A stretch of DNA of 9,965 nt from Pseudomonadota bacterium. Its GTDB lineage: Bacteria; Desulfobacterota; Syntrophobacteria; Syntrophobacterales; Syntrophobacteraceae. Made by a program: the position numbers and the translations under genes. The DNA lies in assembly GCA_023442755.1 (NCBI GenBank), contig JAEZXS010000347.1, forward strand, positions 1 to 9,965, given 5' to 3'. Of this stretch, positions 1 to 5,562 are shown in pieces (the first letter of the stretch is position 1; every line of letters starts with the position of its first letter). The notes under the pieces are model-generated. The model worked only from the letters and a program-made list of their open reading frames with translations. It had not been told where the DNA came from and did not search any database.

Positions 1-234
1 GTCACCGCAGAGCTTGTCAGATGCAAGAACATAGGCAAAGGCACCCTCGAATTTGCCTTTACCGACAATTGGGGAAATCAGGGCAAGGGAAAACTCGATC
101 GCTCGGACGAATGGGCAAACCTGATCCTGGAAGAAGTAAAACCCTTAGATGAACCGGGCTGGGGCCGGAATGCGCTCCGCAACTACGGAGACTACGATCT
201 TACGAAGCAGAAATGCGGAAACGGTGAGCACTAG
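1..234 (+). CDS. C-terminal fragment of an unrecognised protein
   Basis: The reading frame is open from base 1 to a TAG at 232-234, giving 77 codons with no start inside the window, so the gene begins upstream. The visible part contains the stretch LEFAFTDNWGNQGKGKLDRS and then an acidic, Trp-containing tail ending QKCGNGEH. The tail is charged and rich in Gly, Asn and Asp, with no membrane segment. I do not recognise the family. The codon use looks like real coding sequence (mixed polar residues, no rare-residue runs). No strong terminator follows; the only candidate is the weak A-run/T-run hairpin near 288-306. What lies upstream cannot be judged. Confidence 0.6.
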   Translation, partial: VTAELVRCKNIGKGTLEFAFTDNWGNQGKGKLDRSDEWANLILEEVKPLDEPGWGRNALRNYGDYDLTKQKCGNGEH

Positions 235-641
235 CCGGGACAATAGGCGCGGGAGAGGCAGACGGGCGCCGTTCCGGGAGAATTACCTGAAAAAAAGCCT
301 TTTTCCGATATCTCTGTTCATACTTAATTATAGATTAGATTTGGCACATATTTTCCTCGATGTGCTTTCGATGCAAGATTTTTGAGATGCTGATTTCTGA
401 GAAATATTGGTTGAGGCACAAGCGATGAACACCTACGTCGCCCCTGCCGAGAGGGTTGACAGTGCGACCGCCATCGTTTTGGGGCAGGATGAATCTCCGA
501 AGACGAACTCATGGCCCGCCGATAAGTCCCCTGGACCCGCCATGCCGGGCTTACCACAGCCGGCATGATGTGATTCTGATTGGATAAGAACTCAACTAGC
601 TATATTCGCAGGACTGACGACGCGACGGTCTCCCGAACAAT
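235..641. other. Intergenic region, no supported gene
   Basis: About 400 bases lie between the end of the first gene and the end of the convergently transcribed lipoprotein gene. A 47-codon open frame at 425-568 (plus, starts MNTYVAPAERVDS, GAGG eight bases upstream of the ATG) is the only candidate small gene; its Pro/Ser/Ala-rich composition and lack of any family resemblance make it doubtful. The centre (310-415) is AT-rich. An 8-bp perfect inverted repeat sits at 541-567. Confidence 0.5.
541..567. repeat. Inverted repeat, possible transcription-end hairpin
   Basis: The arms catgccgg (541-548) and ccggcatg (560-567) are perfect complements around an 11-base loop. It lies about 75 bases beyond the stop of the minus-strand lipoprotein gene and 307 bases beyond the first gene. 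No T-run follows on either strand, so it is not a standard intrinsic terminator; it may only be a bidirectional hairpin between convergent genes. Confidence 0.3.
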
Positions 642-1310
642 TCACATCGTCTGGACGGTGTTTGCCAGATCCGCTTTCAATTTTTCCATTACAGCTTTGA
701 TCGCCTTCCCTGCCATTTTCGATCGCATTTCCGGGGTGTCGCAGTTGATTTTCGCCACATTATCCGCAATGTGCACCACATAATCCTTGTCGATGAGGGT
801 TTCTCCCGTACTCTGCCTGACAAGGGTGACCCTGAGATTGGCGTTCCCATAAACATCGGTTTTTGTCATTCCATAGATCATGCCTCCGACTATGCCAAAG
901 GCGAAACCGGAAACGAAAGCCGCAGCTTGTTTCTGTTCATAATCGGGGACTTCCCAGGATAGCTTTTTTAAGCAGGAGTCCATCACGAGGTCCGCATCCC
1001 TGCACACCTCCGGCACTTTATCTATCGGCATTTCCTTAGCTATCGGAACAACCTCCTTGAAAAGGCCCATGCTTTCCACTTCTTCAACCATAATCTTACT
1101 CAGGTCATCTACCGGGTTTTTCTGAAGTACTGAATCAATTGCTTCCTTGTCCGGCCTCTGATCTACAGGATAGGTCAACGCGACCCTGAGTTCAGTCGTG
1201 GAAGATTTTGATGAAGTCGGATGTTCGTATTGGAGCGGGACAGATGCACAGCCACTAAGAAAGGAAAGGAACAGAACAGGGAGCAGCCACTTCTTCAGTC
1301 TTTCATCCAC
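642..1310 (-). CDS. Outer-membrane lipoprotein of unknown function
   Basis: A 222-residue lipoprotein precursor. I place the start at a GTG (1308-1310), because a strong ribosome site AAAGGAG (1319-1325) lies 8 bases before it. The in-frame ATG at 1326-1328 lies just upstream of that site and has no such signal. The N-terminus is VDERLKKWLLPVLFLSFLSG followed by Cys21: two Lys, a hydrophobic core and a lipobox L-S-G-C, with Ala at +2, which by the Lol rule suggests the outer membrane. The mature part has alternating strand/helix stretches (ELRVALTYPVDQRPDK; a helix ending MGLFKEVV; ADLVMDSCLKKLSW), a Gly-rich hydrophobic segment at about 130-148 (AAAFVSGFAFGIVGGMIYGM) and a C-terminal helix. 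The layout recalls small envelope lipoproteins such as the YajG type with a TolB-N/CsgG-like fold, but that is inference from pattern only. It is a single gene with its own promoter at 1398-1427. Confidence 0.8.
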   Translation of the reverse strand: MDERLKKWLLPVLFLSFLSGCASVPLQYEHPTSSKSSTTELRVALTYPVDQRPDKEAIDSVLQKNPVDDLSKIMVEEVESMGLFKEVVPIAKEMPIDKVPEVCRDADLVMDSCLKKLSWEVPDYEQKQAAAFVSGFAFGIVGGMIYGMTKTDVYGNANLRVTLVRQSTGETLIDKDYVVHIADNVAKINCDTPEMRSKMAGKAIKAVMEKLKADLANTVQTM

Positions 1311-1397
1311 CAGAGTTTCTCCTTTCAAGTTATTGAGCGCTTCACAACATGGACTTTGGAATCAACTTAGGTAAATGCGAACAGAAAGAATTATCCT

Positions 1398-1427
1398 TTT
1401 ATACCGAAGGTGGAATATACATGACAA
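1398..1427 (-). promoter_or_regulatory. Probable sigma-70-type promoter of the lipoprotein gene
   Basis: Read on the minus strand: -35 TTGTCA (1422-1427, 5 of 6 consensus bases), 18-base spacer, -10 TATAAA (1398-1403, 5 of 6). Transcription would begin near 1391, giving a leader of about 80 bases before the GTG at 1310. It is the best promoter match in the window and points at the lipoprotein gene only. Confidence 0.55.
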
Positions 1428-1709
1428 GGCTAAATAAAAAAGAATGAATGGAAGTTTCGAGATCGGTTTCGATAAATGTATCGGATCGATATGTCTGCCA
1501 CCCTTGAAACGGGAATGGATTATGTCCCTTCGCGACCGACATGCATTCAAATGAACTCGTGAGCGTGGCGGGCGAGTAGAGGATCATAAGATAAACACTG
1601 GTGATGAGGACAGTCAGACGATTAATTCAGCCGGAGGGCCCGGCGAATACGAAAGACTCTTCTGTGATTACCGCCTGCAGTGCTGAATTAGAGATGACGC
1701 TGGGGCCGT
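1428..1709. other. Intergenic region upstream of the lipoprotein promoter and downstream of ogt
   Basis: No gene is supported here. Short open frames on both strands lack ribosome sites and family resemblance. A 9-bp perfect inverted repeat, taattcagc (1623-1631) and gctgaatta (1682-1690), brackets 50 bases; it lies 20-87 bases beyond the ogt stop. It is not followed by a T-run, so it is not an obvious terminator. Confidence 0.5.
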
Positions 1710-2249
1710 TCAGACCGTCAACGGCGGCACGAACAGTTTCGAATCAACCTCTTCCGGAGTCACCCTTTCAATCTGCAAAAGCGCGGCCTTCCTGTCCAGT
1801 CCCCCGGCATACCCCGTGAGCTTTCCGTTCGAACCTACGACCCTGTGACACGGAATCAGGATGGAGATGGGGTTATGCCCGACGGCCCCGCCCACGGCCT
1901 GGGCCGACATCGAAGCAAGGTCCAGCGACCGCGCGACATATCCGGCAATCTGCCCGTAGGTGGCGACCTGCCCCATGGGGATTTTCAAGAGGAAATCCCA
2001 AACCGTCTTCTGGAAGACCGATCCCTGCGGTTCAAGTTGAAGGTCGAGTGCGCTGTCTTTCCCCGCAAAATACTTTTCGAGATAACGCCGCACGGTCCCG
2101 AAAACCGGACGAGCGGGTTCACGAATCCAGTCAGCCGTCCCGGACGGGTAATATTTTTGACCGACAAACCACAGGCCGATGAGAGCATCTTCCTTGGCGG
2201 CGGCCGTCATGGCGCCCAGGGGAGTATCTAACGTGCAGGTGTAAATCAT
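1710..2249 (-). CDS. ogt: Methylated-DNA--[protein]-cysteine S-methyltransferase (Ogt)
   Basis: A 179-residue suicide repair protein that transfers the alkyl group from O6-alkylguanine (and O4-alkylthymine) in DNA to its own cysteine. The N-terminal ribonuclease-like domain starts MIYTCTLDTPLGAMTAA. The C-terminal DNA-binding and catalytic domain has PMGQVATYGQIA, SAQAVGGAVGHNP and the active site ILIPCHRVVGSNGKLTGYAGG, with acceptor Cys134. Length is typical of Ogt. I start at the ATG at 2247-2249, which overlaps the stop of the upstream Ada-AlkA gene in an ATGA, has GAGAGGA upstream, and matches the usual family N-terminus; longer in-frame starts up to 2402 would run far into the Ada-AlkA gene. 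The overlap implies translational coupling and co-induction. The position of the human MGMT arginine finger (R128) is Gln117 here, a variant I believe is common in one bacterial subfamily. Confidence 0.95.
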   Translation of the reverse strand: MIYTCTLDTPLGAMTAAAKEDALIGLWFVGQKYYPSGTADWIREPARPVFGTVRRYLEKYFAGKDSALDLQLEPQGSVFQKTVWDFLLKIPMGQVATYGQIAGYVARSLDLASMSAQAVGGAVGHNPISILIPCHRVVGSNGKLTGYAGGLDRKAALLQIERVTPEEVDSKLFVPPLTV

Positions 2250-3784
2250 TTGGAGCAAATCCTCTCTTTCTGTGTTCCGAGCTTGTCCGACAGAGAGTTC
2301 CACAGCGAAATGGTTGCATAGGAACGCCAGGGACTCCAGTCTTGCGACAGTGCCAGTATTTCGTGGGCGGGGCGGCCGGAAAGCGCCTTCTTGATGCCGC
2401 AATCGGCGTGCGGGAAGGCATCGGGCCAGCCGAGCGCCCGCATCGCGACATACTGGACCGTCCAGGGACCGAATCCGGGCAATTCTTGGAGCTGTTCCAT
2501 TACCTCATCAGGATTCGCGCCGGGGGAAAGCGTGAGGGAACCGGTCGCCAGAGCTTTCGCCAGCGCAAGGATCGAACGCGCCCTGGCACCGGTGATTCCG
2601 AGCGGCCCCAGGTGATTTTCTATCGGATGTTCGAGGGCGCAGATTTTGTTGGGGTCGGGAAACGCCAGAGAAAGCCCGCCGAAGGGGGTGTCCACCCTTT
2701 CACCGAGAAGGTTCACCAGCCGCATGGCCAGGGTTCCGGCGGCCTTGACGGTTACCTGCTGCCCCAGGATGGCCCGCACCGCCATCTCGAAGGGGTCGAA
2801 ACATCCCGGCACCCGCGTGCCCGGCACCAGGATACCAGGTGCGAGATCATTCATCGCGGCAAGCTTTTCGGATACGTTTTCGGGGCTGCAGTCCAGGTCG
2901 AACAGCAGCCTGATCCGCGCAAGCACCCGTGACAGGACCGGCAGCAGGGTTGAAGCCAGGGTGATGGAAAGAGAATTTCGGGCCGGCCGGTTGGCGACCG
3001 AAATCCAGCCGTAATGGATCGCCTCCCCCTTCTCGACGGCCACCGTGCGGCGATAGACGCCTCCGGCAACGCTCTCGACCCCAGGAACTGCCCGAACGGC
3101 CAGAAAATAGAGGAAGTTGTCCCATGCGTACGGCGGCCGGTACGCGAGCGACAAAGTAATTCCGTCATGGTTCCCCTCGACGCTGTTTCCGTTTTTCCGG
3201 AGTTCGCCGGGTGCAAGCCGGTAATGCTTCCTGAAAAGATCGTTGAAGCGGCGGATGCTGCGAAAACCCGCCGCCATCGCCGCATCCGTTATGGAAAGGC
3301 GGGTGTCGGTAAGAAGGCTCTTTGCCAGGAGCAACCGCCGGGTCTGTAGGTATTGCACGGGAGAGACCCCGTATTCGGCAAAAAAAACGCGGCGCAGATG
3401 CCTGTCCGTAATTCCCAGCATGGCCGCCAGCTCCGAAATAGAGCGGGAGGACAAGCTGTCTTCTTCCATGATATAGGCAGCGCTTCGCGCGAGCCGGGGG
3501 GCCGAATCCACAGGAGCCAGGCCCGGCGCGAGTTCCGGACGGCATTTGAGACACGGCCTGTAACCCGCCGCCTCTGCCGCGGCCGCGCTGACAAAAAAGG
3601 TGCAGTTCTCCTCCTTGGGAAGCTTCACCCGGCAGATCGGACGGCAATATATTCCTGTGGAAGAAACGCCGCAGAAAAATCGGCCGTCGAAGCGGGCATC
3701 GTGTGCCTGCATGGCGGCATAGCAGGCTTTATCATCCATCGGCAATCCCGGTGTTTTTGTCTTCATCGTTTTCATTTTTTCCAT
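2246..3784 (-). CDS. alkA: Ada-type alkylation sensor/AraC activator fused to AlkA 3-methyladenine glycosylase
   Basis: A 512-residue three-part protein. Residues about 17-90 are the Ada metal-binding domain: GIYCRPIC (Cys47, Cys51) and RPCLKC (Cys78, Cys81) supply the four zinc ligands; Cys47 corresponds to E. coli Ada Cys38, which takes the methyl group from methyl phosphotriesters and switches the protein on. Residues about 100-200 are an AraC-type double helix-turn-helix (ISELAAMLGITDRHLRRVF; ITDAAMAAGFRSIRRFNDLF). Residues about 210-325 are the AlkA N-terminal domain (LAYRPPYAWDNFLYFL). The rest is the HhH-GPD glycosylase, with hairpin LPGFGPWTVQY at 435-445 and catalytic Asp461 in FPHAD. 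It would excise 3-methyladenine and related bases and activate its own operon. The start is uncertain: the ATG at 3784 has only a weak ribosome site, and Met16 (MDDKACYAAMQAHDARFDG) matches the usual family N-terminus. It is first in an operon with ogt. Confidence 0.93.
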   Translation of the reverse strand: MEKMKTMKTKTPGLPMDDKACYAAMQAHDARFDGRFFCGVSSTGIYCRPICRVKLPKEENCTFFVSAAAAEAAGYRPCLKCRPELAPGLAPVDSAPRLARSAAYIMEEDSLSSRSISELAAMLGITDRHLRRVFFAEYGVSPVQYLQTRRLLLAKSLLTDTRLSITDAAMAAGFRSIRRFNDLFRKHYRLAPGELRKNGNSVEGNHDGITLSLAYRPPYAWDNFLYFLAVRAVPGVESVAGGVYRRTVAVEKGEAIHYGWISVANRPARNSLSITLASTLLPVLSRVLARIRLLFDLDCSPENVSEKLAAMNDLAPGILVPGTRVPGCFDPFEMAVRAILGQQVTVKAAGTLAMRLVNLLGERVDTPFGGLSLAFPDPNKICALEHPIENHLGPLGITGARARSILALAKALATGSLTLSPGANPDEVMEQLQELPGFGPWTVQYVAMRALGWPDAFPHADCGIKKALSGRPAHEILALSQDWSPWRSYATISLWNSLSDKLGTQKERICSK

Positions 3785-3822
3785 CCCCGATATTCTATTT
3801 TAGTCCCGCCCCAGGAAAAAAC

Positions 3823-3875
3823 CGGCCGTTTTCGGACATGAACATGAAATTTTCCTGCTTCTGAAAAGACGGCCG
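3823..3875. promoter_or_regulatory. Imperfect inverted repeat in a divergent promoter region
   Basis: Between the divergent Ada-AlkA and NimA-like genes, cggccgttttcgga (3823-3836) is echoed on the opposite strand at 3860-3875 (tctgaaaagacggccg): seven arm bases are identical, followed by a similar pyrimidine-rich stretch. The arms flank 23 AT-rich bases. Its location fits an operator for one or both genes. I see no clear E. coli-type Ada box and no convincing -35/-10 pair, so the role is inferred from position. Confidence 0.3.
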
Positions 3876-3932
3876 ATCGGCTAAACAGGGAAAACCCAGG
3901 CAAAACCATCTTCTTACATGGGGGACTGACGC

Positions 3933-4439
3933 ATGAGGATAGAGCCGAGACGCAGAGAACGGGCTATGGACACACGCCAGGAAATGGAACTCCTTCTGGA
4001 ACGCATGCCGGTGGGCCGTCTGGCGCTCACGACCGAAGACGGGCCGTACGCGGTTCCCGTCAACTACCTGCTGTTCGAAGGCAGCATCTATTTTCACGGT
4101 GGAAAGGGAGGCCGAAAAATGGAGGCGCTTCGGTCCGATCCCCGGGTCTGCTTCCTGGTAGACGATGCCGGACCTCGGGTCCTCTGGGAAAGAGGGTGCG
4201 GGATAAGCCAGCTCTACGAGAGCGTCATGTGTTTCGGAAAGGCGGAAATCGTGGAGGACCCTGTCGAGAAGAGGCGAATTTTGGAAAAGATGGTGCAGAA
4301 GTTCGTGCCGCCGGATTATCCCGCGGTCCTCCTGGACGATCGGAACATCGAGAAGACCGCCGTAGTCAGGATAGCGATCGAATCCATGAGCGGCAAAGCT
4401 CACAGGCTCTCCCCGTCACATACGGTTTTGCCTGCCTGA
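3933..4439 (+). CDS. Pyridoxamine 5'-phosphate oxidase-like flavin-binding protein (NimA type)
   Basis: A 168-residue protein with the split-barrel FMN-binding fold of the pyridoxamine-phosphate-oxidase superfamily, closest by pattern to the NimA/5-nitroimidazole-resistance branch. Visible family blocks in order are the basic N-terminus MRIEPRRRER; an opening helix and strand MELLLERMPVGRLALTT; GPYAVPVNYLLFEGSIYFHG; GRKMEALRSDPRVCFLVDD; and YESVMCFGKAEIVEDPVEKR. The likely activity is flavin-dependent reduction or binding of a small nitro- or heteroaromatic compound, but substrates of these homologues vary and none can be read from the sequence. The start is supported by GGGGGA seven bases upstream of the ATG at 3933 and by the MRR-like N-terminus usual in the family. 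It is transcribed divergently from the repair operon, with 148 bases between starts. Beyond its stop lies a long repeat-rich noncoding region. Confidence 0.88.
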   Translation: MRIEPRRRERAMDTRQEMELLLERMPVGRLALTTEDGPYAVPVNYLLFEGSIYFHGGKGGRKMEALRSDPRVCFLVDDAGPRVLWERGCGISQLYESVMCFGKAEIVEDPVEKRRILEKMVQKFVPPDYPAVLLDDRNIEKTAVVRIAIESMSGKAHRLSPSHTVLPA

Positions 4440-4488
4440 CAAGTGGTTTTCTGCGGCGGCACATGCACTTCAATGCAAGCGGATCGTA

Positions 4489-4549
4489 AGTCGCGAAGAA
4501 AAAACGGACAGCATGGCAAGTTTTGTGGGAGCGGCCTCGCCCCAGGCGC
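4489..4549 (+). repeat. Composite repeat, divergent copy 1
   Basis: Contains tcgcgaagaa (4491-4500), then about 22 bases, then ttgtgggagcggcc (4523-4536) followed by cctcgccccaggcgc. The order (gcgaag block, spacer, gtgggagcgg block) is the same as in the better copies at 4573-4720 and 5013-5155. The second half of the gtgggag element differs and forms its own small GCCT/AGGC hairpin. Confidence 0.5.
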
Positions 4550-4572
4550 ATTGCCGTCAACTTAACAGGAAC

Positions 4573-4720
4573 AAGCCGCGAAGAAGGGCCAACTGAAAGA
4601 AATACGGAATAATTCCAGCACTTGTGGGAGCGGCTTGCAACCGCGATCATGCGGAGCACATTGAATTAAGATAGCCATAAGTTTTTCTTTTCCCTCGCGA
4701 AGCCGCGAAGACGCGAAGAA
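4573..4720 (+). repeat. Composite REP-like repeat, copy 2
   Basis: Order: aagccgcgaagaag (4573-4586); an AT-rich spacer; gtgggagcggcttgcaacc (inside a 27-base element at 4621-4647); a tail with gcacattga; a pyrimidine run tttttcttttcc; and a tandem cgcgaag block at 4694-4720 with three units. The 27-base element matches the copy at 5078-5104 at 26 of 27 positions. Such elements are dispersed extragenic repeats in many proteobacteria; what mobilises them here is unknown. Confidence 0.7.
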
Positions 4721-4850
4721 AAGCCTGGGGAAAATGAGTTCAGGCTGCCTGAAAAGCTTCTAGAGGATCGAGTCTGTAAGCCTCTTCAGTTCAGACCTCG
4801 CGGCGGTTACGACTGCTAAAGTTGACACGCATGCGCCCCAGGCGGGACCA

Positions 4851-4906
4851 CGATCAGGCAAGCGGGCACACTGAAGCAGGCAGGAACATTGATTCCTTTT
4901 TTTGCT
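4851..4906 (+). repeat. Duplicated 55-base tail segment, copy A
   Basis: This segment aligns with 5101-5155 over its whole length with few mismatches; the core gcaggcaggaacattgatt (4876-4894) is identical in both. In the second copy it follows directly after a gtgggagcggcttgcagcc element. Here the preceding sequence (gcgccccaggcgggaccacgat) is only a decayed echo of one, resembling the variant at 4536-4549. Confidence 0.65.
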
Positions 4907-4956
4907 GTATCGGGGTAAGCACGCGAAGGAAGAAATGCTTTCGTACGCAGCGTGGG

Positions 4957-4980
4957 GTGGGAGAGCCCTCCAGCCGCAAT
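4957..4980 (+). repeat. Degenerate REP-like element
   Basis: The 24 bases here begin gtgggag and end cagccgcaat, and match the intact element at 5081-5104 at about 19 of 24 positions by eye. The changes fall in the loop and one arm, so the GCGGCT/AGCCGC hairpin is lost. It reads as an older, eroded copy. Confidence 0.4.
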
Positions 4981-5012
4981 GCTTGTCTTCGTAAGTGCGG
5001 GTGATTTTCTCC

Positions 5013-5155
5013 CCACGCGAAGGCGCGAAGCCGCGAAGAAGTACGAACTATAAGGAATTAGGGAATAGTTCCGGTATCTTGTGGGAGCGGCTTGCAGCCG
5101 CGATTCGGCAATCGGGCACATTGGAGCAGGCAGGAACATTGATTTTCTTTTTGCT
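5013..5155 (+). repeat. Composite REP-like repeat, best-preserved copy
   Basis: Order: tandem block of three gcgaag units (5013-5041); an AT-rich spacer resembling that of copy 2 (ggaatagttcc against ggaataattcc); the 27-base element at 5078-5104, whose centre GCGGCTTGCAGCCGC (5087-5101) is a perfect 6-bp hairpin with a TGC loop; and the 55-base tail at 5101-5155. It ends at ctcgcgaa, the start of another gcgaag block, right where the hicA remnant begins. Confidence 0.72.
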
Positions 5156-5159
5156 CGCG

Positions 5160-5254
5160 AATCCTACTACCATTGAGGTAAGGCCGCGATGGTTTGAAAC
5201 GATATCCCACCGGAAACCTTAGTGACTATCCTGAAACAGGCCGGACTCGAATAA
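5160..5254 (+). pseudogene. hicA: Remnant of a hicA toxin gene (3' end, frameshifted)
   Basis: The last coding stretch reads NDIPPETLVTILKQAGLE followed by TAA at 5252-5254. This is the characteristic HicA C-terminus (family pattern DIPPGTL-x-x-IL-x-QAGL), the last strand/helix part of the double-stranded-RNA-binding-like mRNA interferase. Just upstream, in a different frame, 5163-5192 reads PTTIEVRPRW, matching the preceding TTIPV strand. The two parts are joined by a frameshift between about 5175 and 5198, and there is an in-frame TGA at 5195-5197. Everything N-terminal, including the catalytic His region, is replaced by the composite repeat ending at 5155. The product cannot be active. A hicB-like start with a strong ribosome site follows 13 bases later, the normal hicAB order. 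Confidence 0.6.
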
Positions 5255-5267
5255 GCGGAGGAATGCC

Positions 5268-5309
5268 ATGAAGTATATGGTGCTTCGAATTTTCGCATCC
5301 ATAATTTAA
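5268..5309 (+). pseudogene. hicB: Truncated start of a hicB antitoxin gene
   Basis: An excellent ribosome site GGAGGA (5257-5262) precedes an ATG at 5268. The first six residues, MKYMVL, are a typical HicB N-terminus; the frame then departs from the family (RIFASII) and stops at a TAA (5307-5309) after 13 codons. The break is therefore near 5286. The rest of HicB, including its DNA-binding domain, is missing. The frame may still be translated into a 13-residue peptide because the ribosome site is intact. Short length limits certainty; the call rests mainly on its position behind the hicA remnant. Confidence 0.45.
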
Positions 5310-5403
5310 TTTCACCGCGAGCAAACGCATCCAGGCGCTCTTCCGCCTCTTCACGACATAAAAAGTCTATCCTCTCCCGCGAAGACGGAGCCACCCCCGA
5401 CAT
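5302..5403 (-). pseudogene. Remnant of an addiction-module antitoxin (Unstab_antitox-like)
   Basis: On the minus strand, 5302-5355 reads REEAEERLDAFARGEIKL, which matches the conserved C-terminal helix of small antitoxins of the putative addiction module component family (pattern EAERRLxxYxxGExK, normally followed by a short IPxEEV segment). Here the match ends at 5302, within some 15 bases of where the hicB remnant breaks off, and continues as unrelated residues (WMRKFEAP). An ATG at 5403 precedes it in frame, but the usual N-terminal half of the family is not visible. The call rests on 18 residues, so chance resemblance is possible. Confidence 0.35.
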
Positions 5404-5433
5404 CCGGAGGCACACAGGCTCAGGTACTGGACA

Positions 5434-5562
5434 TTATCTTTTGATCAATCCTCCGAGAATGCCCCGCAATGCCTCACGGTCTCTCCTGCTCCAGCCTACG
5501 GACCCGATATCCAAACTGGGACTCGTCTGTCCTGAAATCCATATTGTGCCGGCCTGACTTTT
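5434..5562 (-). other. Open 42-codon in-frame extension beyond the Calx-beta gene stop
   Basis: Directly after the TAG of the upstream gene (5563-5565) the same frame stays open for 42 codons and ends at a TAA (5434-5436). It reads KSQAGTIWISGQTSP..., later GWSRRDREALRGILGG and LIKR. There is no ATG in it. The composition (amphipathic, with a plausible C-terminal helix) looks more protein-like than neighbouring noncoding sequence. It could be a lost C-terminal extension cut off by a nonsense mutation, a read-through product, or the tail of another decayed gene. I cannot assign a family. Confidence 0.3.

Noticed and set aside
288..306. A-run followed by T-run as an intrinsic terminator for the first gene
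   Set aside because: The stem would be only A-T pairs with a tiny loop, and there is no GC-rich stem before a T-tract.
425..568. 47-codon open frame MNTYVAPAERVDS... as a small gene
   Set aside because: Only a modest GAGG site and no recognisable pattern; it ends in the 541-567 inverted repeat. Mentioned in the intergenic entry but not called.
1601..1819. 72-codon plus-strand open frame starting MMRTVRRLIQ
   Set aside because: It runs into the ogt gene antisense, with no ribosome site and no conserved pattern.
3795..4403. 202-codon minus-strand open frame
   Set aside because: It is antisense to the NimA-like gene, which has clear family motifs and a good ribosome site.
4440..5562. Repeat-rich stretch considered as a CRISPR array
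   Set aside because: Repeat copies differ in length and spacing, spacers between copies are themselves similar, and no cas gene is present.
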